Notes under the pieces: model-generated
What the model saw: only the letters and a program-made list of their open reading frames with translations
The model's database searches: none
Told to the model about the DNA's origin: nothing
Assembly: GCA_008933735.1 (NCBI GenBank)
Contig: WBUL01000002.1
Span: 62,001 to 126,000 of the forward strand
DNA length: 64,000 nucleotides
Source: Anaerolineae bacterium
GTDB taxonomy: Bacteria > Chloroflexota > Anaerolineae > Aggregatilineales > J027
Direction of reading: 5' to 3'
Shown here: in pieces, positions 24,716 through 32,806 of the stretch
Position numbering within the stretch: the stretch's first letter is position 1
How the letters are laid out: each line of letters starts with the position of its first letter
Program-made: the position numbers and the translations under genes

Positions 24716-25393
24716 ATGAACGCTAACGTAACCCACATGCGGGCTAAATTGGCTCGCTTAGCGGCAATGCTGTACCATCGCCGACTCCTAGATACAGCAG
24801 GAGGAAACATCAGCGCCCGTGTGGGCGATGTGCTGTGCCTCTCCCCTGCCTATTCAGGCAGTTTACGCCAGTGGCAGCTTGAACCAGAAGACGTGCTGGT
24901 GGTGGATTTAGAATCTGCCAGCATCCTGGAGGGTAGCGGGAAACTTTCCCGCGAGTCGAATGTCCATTTTCGGCTGCATCGAGAATTTGGTTCCTATGGT
25001 ACCGCAGTGATTCATGCTCACGCGCAGAACATCATGGTTTTTGCGGCGATGGCAAAATCGATGCCCCCCGTGCTGGAAGCTAATCTCAAATTTGGCGAAG
25101 CGAAGGTCGTTGAATATGCACCAGCACACACCACCCAGCTTGCAGAGAACATCGTGAATGCCATCCGGGGACAGGAAGAACGCATCCAGAAACAAGCCGC
25201 TGGCGTTATTGCGCCCTGGCATGGGTTGTTTTTGATGGGTAAAGATTTAGATGCAGCGTTTGATGCGGTCGAACGGTTTGATATGAATGCCCGGTGCATC
25301 CTGATGGCGCAGTCATTTCTGGGAACATCAGATATGCTTGCCGCACAGCGCACCGCACTCGCCGAAGGGGTCGCCCGATTCAAGAAAGCATAA
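24716..25393 (+). CDS. Class II aldolase/adducin-family aldolase (fuculose/rhamnulose-phosphate type)
   Basis: A 225-residue zinc aldolase. Visible zinc-site motifs are VIHAHAQN and a third histidine in APWHGLFLMG. The acidic catalytic residue lies near SNVHFRLHREFG. The N-terminal LDTAGGNISARVGD is the phosphate-binding signature. It is the size of FucA (215), smaller than RhaD (274). Paired with rhaB and followed three bases later by a PfkB kinase, it likely cleaves L-rhamnulose 1-phosphate or L-fuculose 1-phosphate to dihydroxyacetone phosphate and lactaldehyde. Confidence 0.88.
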   Translation: MNANVTHMRAKLARLAAMLYHRRLLDTAGGNISARVGDVLCLSPAYSGSLRQWQLEPEDVLVVDLESASILEGSGKLSRESNVHFRLHREFGSYGTAVIHAHAQNIMVFAAMAKSMPPVLEANLKFGEAKVVEYAPAHTTQLAENIVNAIRGQEERIQKQAAGVIAPWHGLFLMGKDLDAAFDAVERFDMNARCILMAQSFLGTSDMLAAQRTALAEGVARFKKA

Positions 25394-25396
25394 CCA

Positions 25397-26329
25397 ATGA
25401 TCCTGACTGTGACCGCCAATACCACCTTTGATCAGACGCTGTTTGTACCTTACCTCGCACTTAACCGCACAATCCGCGCCAGTCGTACTGTCCAGAGCAT
25501 GGGAGGTAAACCCACCGATGCGTCCTGGATTTTAGGCAGACTGGGTATTCCCAGCCTAGCGCTGGGTTTCGCGGCAGGGGATTACGGAAAAAAAATCCGT
25601 TCCATGCTGCACTCACGCGGCGTTGTCACGGATTTTATCGAAGTTGGGGGCGAGTCGCGTCTGAATACAGTCATTGTTGTAGAAGATGGCAGCGGCCAGA
25701 TCACCATCACGACCAACACACTGGCGGTCGCGCCAGAACATCTTATCGAACTACGGCGGCGGTACGAAATGGCACTGGACAAGACCAGCGTGGTGGTGCT
25801 TGGCGGCACGCTACCCCAGGGTACCCAACCTGCCATGTATACAGAATTGATCGGCATCGCCCGCCAGCGAAACATCCCCGTGATTTTCGATGCCGATGAA
25901 CCCAATCTGAGCGCAGGGCTGCAATCTCGGCCCACATATATCAAGCCTAACCAGCACGAATTAGAAGCTTTAACAGGGCACCCTATCCCGGATGTGCAGG
26001 CAGCTTATGCAGCGGGGCGCCAGTTGTTAGAAACCTACGGCACATGCCCGATTATTACGATGGGGGTTGAAGGCGGGTTGGTTGTCCTGCCTGACCGCGC
26101 CTATTTTATCCCCTCGATTCGCGTGGAAGTCGCCAGCGCATCGGGAGCTGGCGATGCCATTCTGGCTGGACTGGCGGCGTCGATTGATCGCCAGCAGCCA
26201 GTCGAAGAAGGGTTACGGTTAGGCTTTGCCGCCGCCACCGCCGTCGTGCTCATGCCAGGAACCGCAGACTGCCGCCCAGAGGATGTCGAACGCTTTTTGC
26301 CCCAGATCAAACTCATTCCCTATCCTTAA
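25397..26329 (+). CDS. PfkB-family sugar kinase (1-phosphofructokinase/tagatose-6-phosphate kinase-like)
   Basis: A 310-residue ribokinase-fold kinase. It starts ILTVTANTTFDQTLFV, as in FruK/LacC, and has the substrate motif SMGGKPTDASW. VVLGGTLPQG is the oxyanion region and SASGAGDAILAGLAAS the catalytic GAGD motif. It starts three bases after the aldolase stop. FruK and tagatose-6-phosphate kinase are the closest named relatives. In this operon it might phosphorylate a ketose 1-phosphate or another aldolase-linked sugar. The precise substrate is not determined. Confidence 0.88.
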   Translation: MILTVTANTTFDQTLFVPYLALNRTIRASRTVQSMGGKPTDASWILGRLGIPSLALGFAAGDYGKKIRSMLHSRGVVTDFIEVGGESRLNTVIVVEDGSGQITITTNTLAVAPEHLIELRRRYEMALDKTSVVVLGGTLPQGTQPAMYTELIGIARQRNIPVIFDADEPNLSAGLQSRPTYIKPNQHELEALTGHPIPDVQAAYAAGRQLLETYGTCPIITMGVEGGLVVLPDRAYFIPSIRVEVASASGAGDAILAGLAASIDRQQPVEEGLRLGFAAATAVVLMPGTADCRPEDVERFLPQIKLIPYP

Positions 26330-26344
26330 GCGGGTTTAGCAACG

Positions 26345-27868
26345 CTAGGGTATGAGCGCGAGTCTATCAAATGGCTGCTGCAAACGGTCATGCACATCCT
26401 TAAAAAGCTCATACAGGGCATGGTATCGTTCGGCAAGCTCTGGGTTGGGCTGGAAGGTTTTGTCAAGCCTTTGTGTCTGGGCGGCGCCGGTCTGAACATC
26501 CGGATAAATGCCTACTCCTACACCAGCCAGGATCGAGGCTCCCAGAATGCCACCTTCTGATTCTCTAAATGTATGCACCGGCTTCTGGTAAATATCGGCC
26601 TTAATCTGCGACCACAGATCGCTGTTTGCGCCACCGCCAATGGTATAAACTTCGGTAATGGTATTGCCTGACGCCTCAACAATTTCCAGCGGACGGCGCA
26701 GTTCAAAGGTAACCCCTTCCATGATGGCTCGCACCATCGCCCCAATCCCGGTACGCGGAGTGATCCCGAAAAAGTTTCCTCGTGCATGAGGCGTTCCCAG
26801 TGAACGCTCACCAAGCAAATACGGGAAAAAGAGCAGTCCTTCACAGCCTGGTTCCACAGCAGTTGCCAGCGGATTCAGGATAGCGTGTATATTCTGTCCG
26901 GTACGCCGGGCCTCTTCAACCTGCGCGTAGCATATCGAATCGACAAACCAGCTCAGGGACCCACCCCCTGAATCAATAATACCAAACGGCACCCACCCCG
27001 GCATCGCGTGATGCAAATTCATCAGGCGGTAGTCTTCGACAGGCTCATCCACATAAACTGCCATGATGGAGGCCGTGCCTGTAATGTCGGAAGCCCGCCC
27101 TGACGCGCTCAGTCCAGAGGAAATCAGCATACACATCATATCCCCTGCCCCTACCACTACCGGTGTGCCAGCCAGCAACCCTGTGACGGATGCCGCTTCA
27201 GGCGTCACAGTTCCAATAACTTCGTGAGCAGGTCTGAGGTCGGGGAGCTTGTTAACATCGATTTCAAGATAATCTGCGAGCTGCGGCGACCATGATTTTG
27301 TTCGGGCATCCATCAAAAACGACCCGGAGGCTTCCGAATAATCCGTTGCGACGGCACTCGTCAGGCGATACGTGATGTAATCTTTTGAAGGCAGAAATTT
27401 CCATGTTTTTGCGTAAATATCAGGCTGGTGAACTTTGACCCATTGGATGTGGAAACCCAGCCAACTGGGAACCGGCGGATTTGCTGCCAGACGCATAGCG
27501 ATTTCACAATCGGAATGGGCCTTCATCCGGTCAACCAGATCAGCGCTGCGTTTGTCGCACCAGAGAAGGACACCATGACTGAGAAGCTCGCCTGTCGTCG
27601 AAATAGGAACCGTCGCGTGCATCTGCCCGGCAACCCCGATGGCCACCACCTCTTCGCCAGAAACGTCTCCGGAGGCCATAGCTTTCCGGATATTCTGAAG
27701 GGTGTTTTGCCACCACATCTCCGGATCCTGCTCCGCCCAACCCGGTCTGGGGGTAATGAGTTCCTGCTCGGTGCTTGCGCTGGCAACCACATACCCCCGC
27801 TGATCAATAAAAGCGACTCGACTGCTCTGGGTTCCTATGTCCACACCCATCAACAACTGACGTGCCAT
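26345..27868 (-). CDS. FGGY-family carbohydrate kinase in the diol dehydratase operon
   Basis: A 507-residue xylulokinase-like kinase. Motifs include MGVDIGTQSSRVAFIDQRG, AEQDPEMWW, GVAGQMHATVPI, LLWCDKRSADL, VVVGAGDMMCMLISSGL and YTIGGGANSDLWSQIKADI. GGGAG precedes the ATG. It is the last gene of the minus-strand group diol dehydratase large-medium, small, cupin, kinase, with a 50-base gap before it. It converges with the PfkB gene on the other strand. The context suggests a polyol-derived ketose or a deoxyketose as substrate, by inference only. Confidence 0.87.
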   Translation of the reverse strand: MARQLLMGVDIGTQSSRVAFIDQRGYVVASASTEQELITPRPGWAEQDPEMWWQNTLQNIRKAMASGDVSGEEVVAIGVAGQMHATVPISTTGELLSHGVLLWCDKRSADLVDRMKAHSDCEIAMRLAANPPVPSWLGFHIQWVKVHQPDIYAKTWKFLPSKDYITYRLTSAVATDYSEASGSFLMDARTKSWSPQLADYLEIDVNKLPDLRPAHEVIGTVTPEAASVTGLLAGTPVVVGAGDMMCMLISSGLSASGRASDITGTASIMAVYVDEPVEDYRLMNLHHAMPGWVPFGIIDSGGGSLSWFVDSICYAQVEEARRTGQNIHAILNPLATAVEPGCEGLLFFPYLLGERSLGTPHARGNFFGITPRTGIGAMVRAIMEGVTFELRRPLEIVEASGNTITEVYTIGGGANSDLWSQIKADIYQKPVHTFRESEGGILGASILAGVGVGIYPDVQTGAAQTQRLDKTFQPNPELAERYHALYELFKDVHDRLQQPFDRLALIP

Positions 27869-27918
27869 TTTTATACTCCCAATGACAAAAAATAATTTTT
27901 AGCACAACGCTTCTGATA

Positions 27919-28320
27919 TTACTTCGGCTGATCCTCTACGTTGATCGTGATCCAGAAAAATTCCAGCGGGAAATCGTTCGGATTGCGGGTGGTGTGGAAC
28001 GGTCCTGGACGCAGGTAGAATGTATCGCCTGCCGTCACCGCATACTCCTGCCCGTCAACCACCATCACCCCCGACCCTTTGACAAAATAATAAACTTCTT
28101 CACGATCAGCATGGTCATGGCCTCTTGTAGAGCAGCGTGGATAAACTATCGTGTAACCTGCTTGAATCCGCCCGGAAGTTGATTGATCGGGGTTGAGCAG
28201 CATAAAAACGTCCCGGCGAATTTCGTCCCCTTTTTCACGGAGCAAACTGGCGAACGCGCTGCCGCCCTCGGTTACCTTGAGTTCATTCGCGGCCGTCAGA
28301 ATAACTTTCTCATCTTGCAT
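27919..28320 (-). CDS. Single-domain cupin protein
   Basis: A 133-residue cupin_2 protein. The metal-site motifs are RGHDHADREEVYYFVKG (two His and a Glu) and, later, GPFHTTRNP (third His). About 50 N-terminal residues precede the barrel. AAAGGGA stands before the ATG. It lies between the dehydratase small subunit (35 bases) and the FGGY kinase (50 bases) on the same strand. Cupins of this kind are often sugar isomerases, epimerases or ligand sensors; which applies here is not known. Confidence 0.82.
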   Translation of the reverse strand: MQDEKVILTAANELKVTEGGSAFASLLREKGDEIRRDVFMLLNPDQSTSGRIQAGYTIVYPRCSTRGHDHADREEVYYFVKGSGVMVVDGQEYAVTAGDTFYLRPGPFHTTRNPNDFPLEFFWITINVEDQPK

Positions 28321-28355
28321 TTTTCATTTCCCTTTCTGTTGTATCAGACTCCTCT

Positions 28356-28742
28356 TTATCTTCGTAACAGCTCTCGTTCACGATAAACCTGTGCGGCTTC
28401 CCGGACAAGCTGTGCCGTTTCGACAGCGTGGTAAGTTGTTTCAAGATACGCCGCCAATTCCATGAGTTTTTCAAACGAGGCACGTTCTGGACGCAGCATC
28501 TCATACATTTTCAGAATTTCCTCATTTGGGACAATTGTCAATTCAGCCGCTCGCATCAGATTAGCAGCAAGCTGGGAATACCCTGCCCGATGGGCAATCT
28601 CGGCCTGGGCACGCAGGGTGTTTGCGTGAATCTGCAAATCTTCCGGGGAGAGACTGGCGAGGGTTTCCAGTGTGATTTCATTCAGCGAGCGCCCGCTCGC
28701 GGCCCGAATCTCTTCAGCATGTTGCATCAATGGATATTTCAC
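28356..28742 (-). CDS. pduE: Propanediol/glycerol dehydratase small subunit
   Basis: A 128-residue mostly helical protein. The N-terminal YPLMQHAEEIRAASGRSLNEITLETL and the later LRAQAEIAHRAGYSQLAANLMRAAELTIVPNEEILKMYEMLRP match the gamma subunit of B12-dependent diol/glycerol dehydratases (PduE/DhaB3/GldC). It overlaps the large-medium subunit gene by four bases (ATGA), so the holoenzyme is made from coupled genes. It is slightly shorter than enterobacterial PduE (about 170) because the solubility-lowering N-terminal segment is absent. That suggests a soluble enzyme. Confidence 0.9.
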   Translation of the reverse strand: MKYPLMQHAEEIRAASGRSLNEITLETLASLSPEDLQIHANTLRAQAEIAHRAGYSQLAANLMRAAELTIVPNEEILKMYEMLRPERASFEKLMELAAYLETTYHAVETAQLVREAAQVYRERELLRR

Positions 28743-30976
28743 AGGTCAGGCTCCCAATCGAAACGGACTTCAACAGGCAGTTTGTCATGTTGAACTTCCT
28801 CTGTTTCGCGGCGGTGCAGCAAGGTGGTTTTCACGATCAACCGCAGCCTTGCGCCGCTGTCAATTTTGACTGCCACCGGGATCGGAGACAATCCTCTGGC
28901 GTAGAGTGCCGCATTACGCCCAATTTGCTCGTAATTGTCGAGCGTCAGGCTGGGCGACTGCGAAAAAAGTTCGAGGTTGCTCAACATCGCCAGTCCACGC
29001 TTATGGATGACCGTCGTTCCCCGCGATTGGATGCCGATACCAATTCCACTCCCACTCAGATGCGCGGCAACATAGCCTATCGCGGCGCAGTCCGAGGAAT
29101 GATAGACTTTGACCACCCTGGCGACCAACCCTTCGTGGGCAATCCCCGTTAAGATAGCGGTTAACACGTCCTCATGCGAAAATCCGCCGATGGTGTAGTT
29201 AAGGGCAGTTCCAAATGCCGGCCCAATCCCAACAACCACTTCCTGCTGTGAACCCCGCTCGGCAGGCCCTAACTCCACCAGTCTATCTGAAGGTGTCCCA
29301 ATGTGATCTTTGATAAACTCGTGGGGAGACTGTTCCTGGGGCAGCCGCTGAATTTCTTCCCATCGTTCATTTTCTGGCCGGTAACCTGTACCGGGCCCTT
29401 CATAGTCGTTGAGGTCATTAATCCCACTCAGGACATGAAAATCCCGGTCAAAAATGGCGGCAGGTTGCAGGTAATCGCCAGTGAGCCGTTGCCGTCCCAT
29501 CTCCAGGATATTACGTGCAACTTCTTCAAAACCACTCTGCTGAAGCACACGTGCAACGGTCAGCAGGGTGACATCGCTGGTCAGAAACTTGTCCGCGGCT
29601 TCCAGATCCAGAATGGGATTTCTTTCGGGCATATCGTGACTGCCATGCGCCACCACGGCTGCTTCGACTTCTTCGTTCGTAATAGGTGGGAAACCCACTT
29701 CCTGATACAGTGCTTGAACAGCCCGCGCTGCCTTCCGGCGGACAGCAAGGGCATCGCCCTCGCTGATGGGGCGCATTCCCCCATCAATTTGCATATCGCG
29801 CTGGAGCACATTCCAGTCATCAAACTCACTGGCATCAAAGTTTCCGCCGCCGAACAGGTTATCCTCACGCGGCACTGCGCTGTAACCAGAACAGATAAAA
29901 TCCGTGCCCGGTATGAACTGCATCATCAGTTTGGCAGTTTTCCGCATATCAGAGTGAGAAGAAATCGCATCATTCCCTGACGCCACTTCAAGTCCCAGCA
30001 GGGTTGCCAGCAAATTCTCGGCGAGGACAATCCGCACGCCGCCCGGAAGCGCTTCCGGCAGTGCGATGCACGAAATCGATCCATTCTGGACACCCTGGCT
30101 GCCAATCCCACGTATGACCAGCAGGCAGCGTGCCTCCAGGTACAGCATCGAGCATCCCTGAGATTGCCCCATCAGGGCTTCAGAACCGGTGCCCGATGTG
30201 CAGCGAATTTTGACCCCGCGTGAGGCATAAGCTGAGGCCAGAAAAGCTTTTGACCAGGGGGTATCATCGCCATCTACGAACGTGCGTTCTGTACCATACA
30301 CCGAGAGTGTCTCGGCATAGGTGGTCAGCCCTTTCATCGCCAATCGGAGTCCCAATGACTCCTCAACAGCGCACTGGGTCAGGACACCGCCGCGCCCTGT
30401 CTGGGTACCCACCAGAATAGCCAGCGCATTTAGTGGCGCGAAGCGTGCCACCCGAACGGTGGTTTCAACTTCCGCGAACCCTCGCAGCGCCGCTTCTGCC
30501 GCATCCGCCGCCAGCAGTGCCGGATTCTCGCGCCAGTTGGTGACGTGCGCTTGATTCGCAGGCGTGCGCCGGACCCGCATTTTGGCAAGTCCCATCATCA
30601 TCTCTAAGACGGTCATATGCCGGACGATTTCGACCATTTTTGCTGGGGTGCATCCAACTGTCAGCCGCAGAATTTCGGCACGGGGAACGTTAATATCGAC
30701 GAGCATTCGCGCAAGCTGTTGAGATGGAGTAGCAACTGCTTCCTCCGCCACCGATAAATCCAGCCCGTGTAGGGCAATGAACTGATCAATTGCATCAAAT
30801 TCAGAACGGAGCTTCCCATCCAGCTCGATCACCTGCCCCCCCTCAATTCGCAGACTGGGCTGCGGATCGGCAGGGCTGTCAGTGACCATCAGTCCGGCTT
30901 CAGGAAAGGGTTTAATGAAGGTTTCTTTGTTGACATCCCTCTTTGAGAGAATATCAAAGCGGCGTGACGGGGGCAT
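28739..30976 (-). CDS. pduCD: B12-dependent propanediol/glycerol dehydratase, fused large and medium subunits
   Basis: A 745-residue fusion. Residues 1 to about 545 are the alpha (large) subunit: SKRDVNKETFIKPF, RRTPANQAHVTNW, RFAPLNALAILVG, VYGTERTFVDGDDTPWSK, SMLYLEARC, SHSDMRKTAKLMMQF and GYSAVPREDN. Residues from about 555 are the medium (beta) subunit with VVVGIGPAFG, VKVYHSSDCAAIGYVAAHLSG and SRGTTVIHKRGLAMLSNLELFSQ. In enteric bacteria these are two proteins. The enzyme removes water from 1,2-propanediol or glycerol, giving propionaldehyde or 3-hydroxypropionaldehyde, using adenosylcobalamin. AGAGG precedes the ATG. No reactivase (DdrA/DdrB) and no microcompartment shell gene is in the window. 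Confidence 0.95.
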   Translation of the reverse strand: MPPSRRFDILSKRDVNKETFIKPFPEAGLMVTDSPADPQPSLRIEGGQVIELDGKLRSEFDAIDQFIALHGLDLSVAEEAVATPSQQLARMLVDINVPRAEILRLTVGCTPAKMVEIVRHMTVLEMMMGLAKMRVRRTPANQAHVTNWRENPALLAADAAEAALRGFAEVETTVRVARFAPLNALAILVGTQTGRGGVLTQCAVEESLGLRLAMKGLTTYAETLSVYGTERTFVDGDDTPWSKAFLASAYASRGVKIRCTSGTGSEALMGQSQGCSMLYLEARCLLVIRGIGSQGVQNGSISCIALPEALPGGVRIVLAENLLATLLGLEVASGNDAISSHSDMRKTAKLMMQFIPGTDFICSGYSAVPREDNLFGGGNFDASEFDDWNVLQRDMQIDGGMRPISEGDALAVRRKAARAVQALYQEVGFPPITNEEVEAAVVAHGSHDMPERNPILDLEAADKFLTSDVTLLTVARVLQQSGFEEVARNILEMGRQRLTGDYLQPAAIFDRDFHVLSGINDLNDYEGPGTGYRPENERWEEIQRLPQEQSPHEFIKDHIGTPSDRLVELGPAERGSQQEVVVGIGPAFGTALNYTIGGFSHEDVLTAILTGIAHEGLVARVVKVYHSSDCAAIGYVAAHLSGSGIGIGIQSRGTTVIHKRGLAMLSNLELFSQSPSLTLDNYEQIGRNAALYARGLSPIPVAVKIDSGARLRLIVKTTLLHRRETEEVQHDKLPVEVRFDWEPDL

Positions 30977-31006
30977 TGTTAACCTCTCTGGTCGCCAGGG
31001 TCAAGT

Positions 31007-31071
31007 TGTTTCAATAGTTGAAACATCTTTTTACTCAGTAAAATTGTAATATACGCAGAAAGGCGAGTCAA
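31007..31071 (-). promoter_or_regulatory. Sigma-70 promoter and IclR-type operator of the diol dehydratase operon
   Basis: On the minus strand TTGACT (31066-31071) and TACAAT (31043-31048) are exactly 17 bases apart. Downstream of the predicted start, TGTTTCAA (31007-31014) and TTGAAACA (31018-31025) form a perfect 19-base palindrome with a 3-base centre. It resembles the KdgR/IclR-family operator style (TGAAAC half-sites). An IclR-family gene lies about 1 kb away at 32014, and a TGAAACA half-site also occurs in its own upstream region (about 31974-31980). Binding is inferred, not shown. Confidence 0.65.
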
Positions 31072-31099
31072 CAAAACTGCCATCTCCACTGAAATTCTG

Positions 31100-31912
31100 T
31101 TACCAGGCTTTTTCGAGTTCGTCGGTCAGAGTGGCAATGTCTTTAATCACCAGGTCGGGAGCATAGTCTGCACTTTGAAGTTCCCCCTGGGTGCCGGCAC
31201 CGCTCAGGACAAAAATGGTTTTGATGCCAGCACGAATTCCGCCAAGTATATCCGTTTCAAGGCGATCCCCAATCGCAACCGTCGTGTTTGGATCTGCACC
31301 CATTTGTTTGAGCGCAACTTCATACATGGTCGGCTCAGGCTTTCCCATCACAATAGGGGTTACATCCGTGCTGGCAATCAGTGAGGCTACCACCGCGCCG
31401 GAACCCGGAATATGCCCTTCGGGAGTCGGGAGGGTGCGATCCGTGTTGGTTGTGACAAAGGCGGCCCCCGCACGAATCAAGCGTGTTGCGATCTGAAGTT
31501 TCTGGTAGGTTAGCTGGCGGTCAATAGCAGCAGCAACGGCGGCAACCTGTCCGGGGACATCGTTATCCTGATACACGGTCAAACCAGAGTCGCGCAGTGT
31601 TTGTTTCAGCCCATGCTCCCCAATGACATAGACTGGAGCACCCGGACCAAAACGCTCAGCAAGCATCGCACCAAGGACACTCGAACTGGTGAAAATCTGG
31701 TCGTTGGTGGCTTTGACGTTAAATCGGGCCAAGCGTTCCCGAAATGCATTAACGCTTTGTGTAGAGTTATTGGTAAGAAGCGCCCATCGAAAGCCACGAT
31801 GCTCAAGAAAATCGAAGAAGCGGTTGATACCAGGAAAGGGTCGGTTTTCTTCATACAAGACACCATCGCCATCGAGGAGAAAAGTCTTAAGAGATTTAAG
31901 GTCTAATTCCAT
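31100..31912 (-). CDS. NagD-type HAD phosphatase
   Basis: A 270-residue HAD hydrolase of subfamily IIA. Motif I is FLLDGDGVLYEENRPFPG, with a DxDG core. Motif II is LLTNNSTQS. The C2 cap includes residues around GEHGLKQTLRDSG. The end has GKPEPTMYEVALKQMG and AIGDRLETDILGGIRAG. This is the layout of NagD, glycerol-1-phosphate and 4-nitrophenyl phosphatases. AAAGGA precedes the ATG. It is upstream of the diol dehydratase operon but that operon has its own promoter after this gene's stop. A 2-phosphoglycolate or glycerol-phosphate phosphatase role is possible. Confidence 0.88.
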   Translation of the reverse strand: MELDLKSLKTFLLDGDGVLYEENRPFPGINRFFDFLEHRGFRWALLTNNSTQSVNAFRERLARFNVKATNDQIFTSSSVLGAMLAERFGPGAPVYVIGEHGLKQTLRDSGLTVYQDNDVPGQVAAVAAAIDRQLTYQKLQIATRLIRAGAAFVTTNTDRTLPTPEGHIPGSGAVVASLIASTDVTPIVMGKPEPTMYEVALKQMGADPNTTVAIGDRLETDILGGIRAGIKTIFVLSGAGTQGELQSADYAPDLVIKDIATLTDELEKAW

Positions 31913-32013
31913 GCGAGTTTCCTTTCGCTGAGTTGGTTGACTATGATTCTCACGTATGTTAGCATTTTACATGGTGAAACAGCTTTTTGCATATCAAAAT
32001 GGTCGGAGTTGTG

Positions 32014-32772
32014 ATGAATGCCTCAGTGCTGCGTGCCATTGAAATCCTGGAATATCTTGCGGTGGCAAAACGCCCCTGCGATCTCTCCACCATCAGCCGC
32101 GATTTGAAAATGAACAAGAGTACCCTGCACCGATTTTTAACCACATTGGCACAGAAGGGGTACGTGGGGAAAGAAGAAGATACCGGACGCTACCGACTGG
32201 GGGCAAAAACCGCCTGGCTCGCGGCCCAATTTCTGGAAGCGATTGATGTCCGGCATCTTGCCCACCCTATCCTTGAGCAGCTTGCTGAAGCAAGTGGAGA
32301 GACAATCCACCTGGCAATCCTGGATCAACATGAAATCATGTACATCGACAAAATCGATGGTCAGCAGGCGGTACGGATGGCATCTTTTATCGGTTCGAGG
32401 GCACCTGTACACAGCACATCCGTCGGGAAAGCCATGCTGGCAAACCAGCCAGAAAATCAGTGGTTACAATATATCCAACAAACCGGATTACCCGCCTGCA
32501 CCCCGCACACGATCACACAACCCGATGTTTTTATCAATCATCTTCGTAAGGTGCGAGAACAAGGATACGCCATCGACAACCTTGAAAATGAGGAAGGCAT
32601 CCGCTGTGTCGCCGCTCCCATTTACAATCATCTGGGGAAAGTCGTCGCTGCTATCAGTATCACTGGCTGGAATGTGACAATGACGGAAGCATACATCCAG
32701 CAAATGATTCCTCTCGTGCGGAAGGGCTGCCATACTGTGTCCGAAAAACTAGGCTATCAAGACGGTCAATAA
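32014..32772 (+). CDS. IclR-family transcriptional regulator
   Basis: A 252-residue regulator. The N-terminal winged helix is LRAIEILEYLAVAKRPCDLSTISRDLKMNKSTLHRFLTTL, and the C-terminal effector domain has the usual pattern (ETIHLAILDQHEIMYIDKI, RAPVHSTSVGKAMLA, EEGIRCVAAPIY). The ATG at 32014 is chosen because GGAG stands five bases upstream; a longer frame starting with TTG lacks a site. It is divergent from the NagD phosphatase and is followed by the acetoacetate-decarboxylase-family gene. A nearby TGTTTCA-type palindrome before the diol dehydratase operon is a plausible target. Confidence 0.92.
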   Translation: MNASVLRAIEILEYLAVAKRPCDLSTISRDLKMNKSTLHRFLTTLAQKGYVGKEEDTGRYRLGAKTAWLAAQFLEAIDVRHLAHPILEQLAEASGETIHLAILDQHEIMYIDKIDGQQAVRMASFIGSRAPVHSTSVGKAMLANQPENQWLQYIQQTGLPACTPHTITQPDVFINHLRKVREQGYAIDNLENEEGIRCVAAPIYNHLGKVVAAISITGWNVTMTEAYIQQMIPLVRKGCHTVSEKLGYQDGQ

Positions 32773-32806
32773 AACTTTTACTCGTTGAAGAAAGGAATAT
32801 TTAACA

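Noticed and set aside
28739..30976. Fusion of dehydratase subunits as a missing stop codon or frameshift
   Set aside because: The frame is continuous, the linker around residue 550 is in frame with intact family sequence on both sides, and no leftover start site with a ribosome-binding site is evident. Reads should still be checked.
30977..31099. Cobalamin riboswitch before the B12-dependent diol dehydratase
   Set aside because: The leader is only about 60 bases, filled by a palindrome and ribosome-binding site, with no room for the aptamer.
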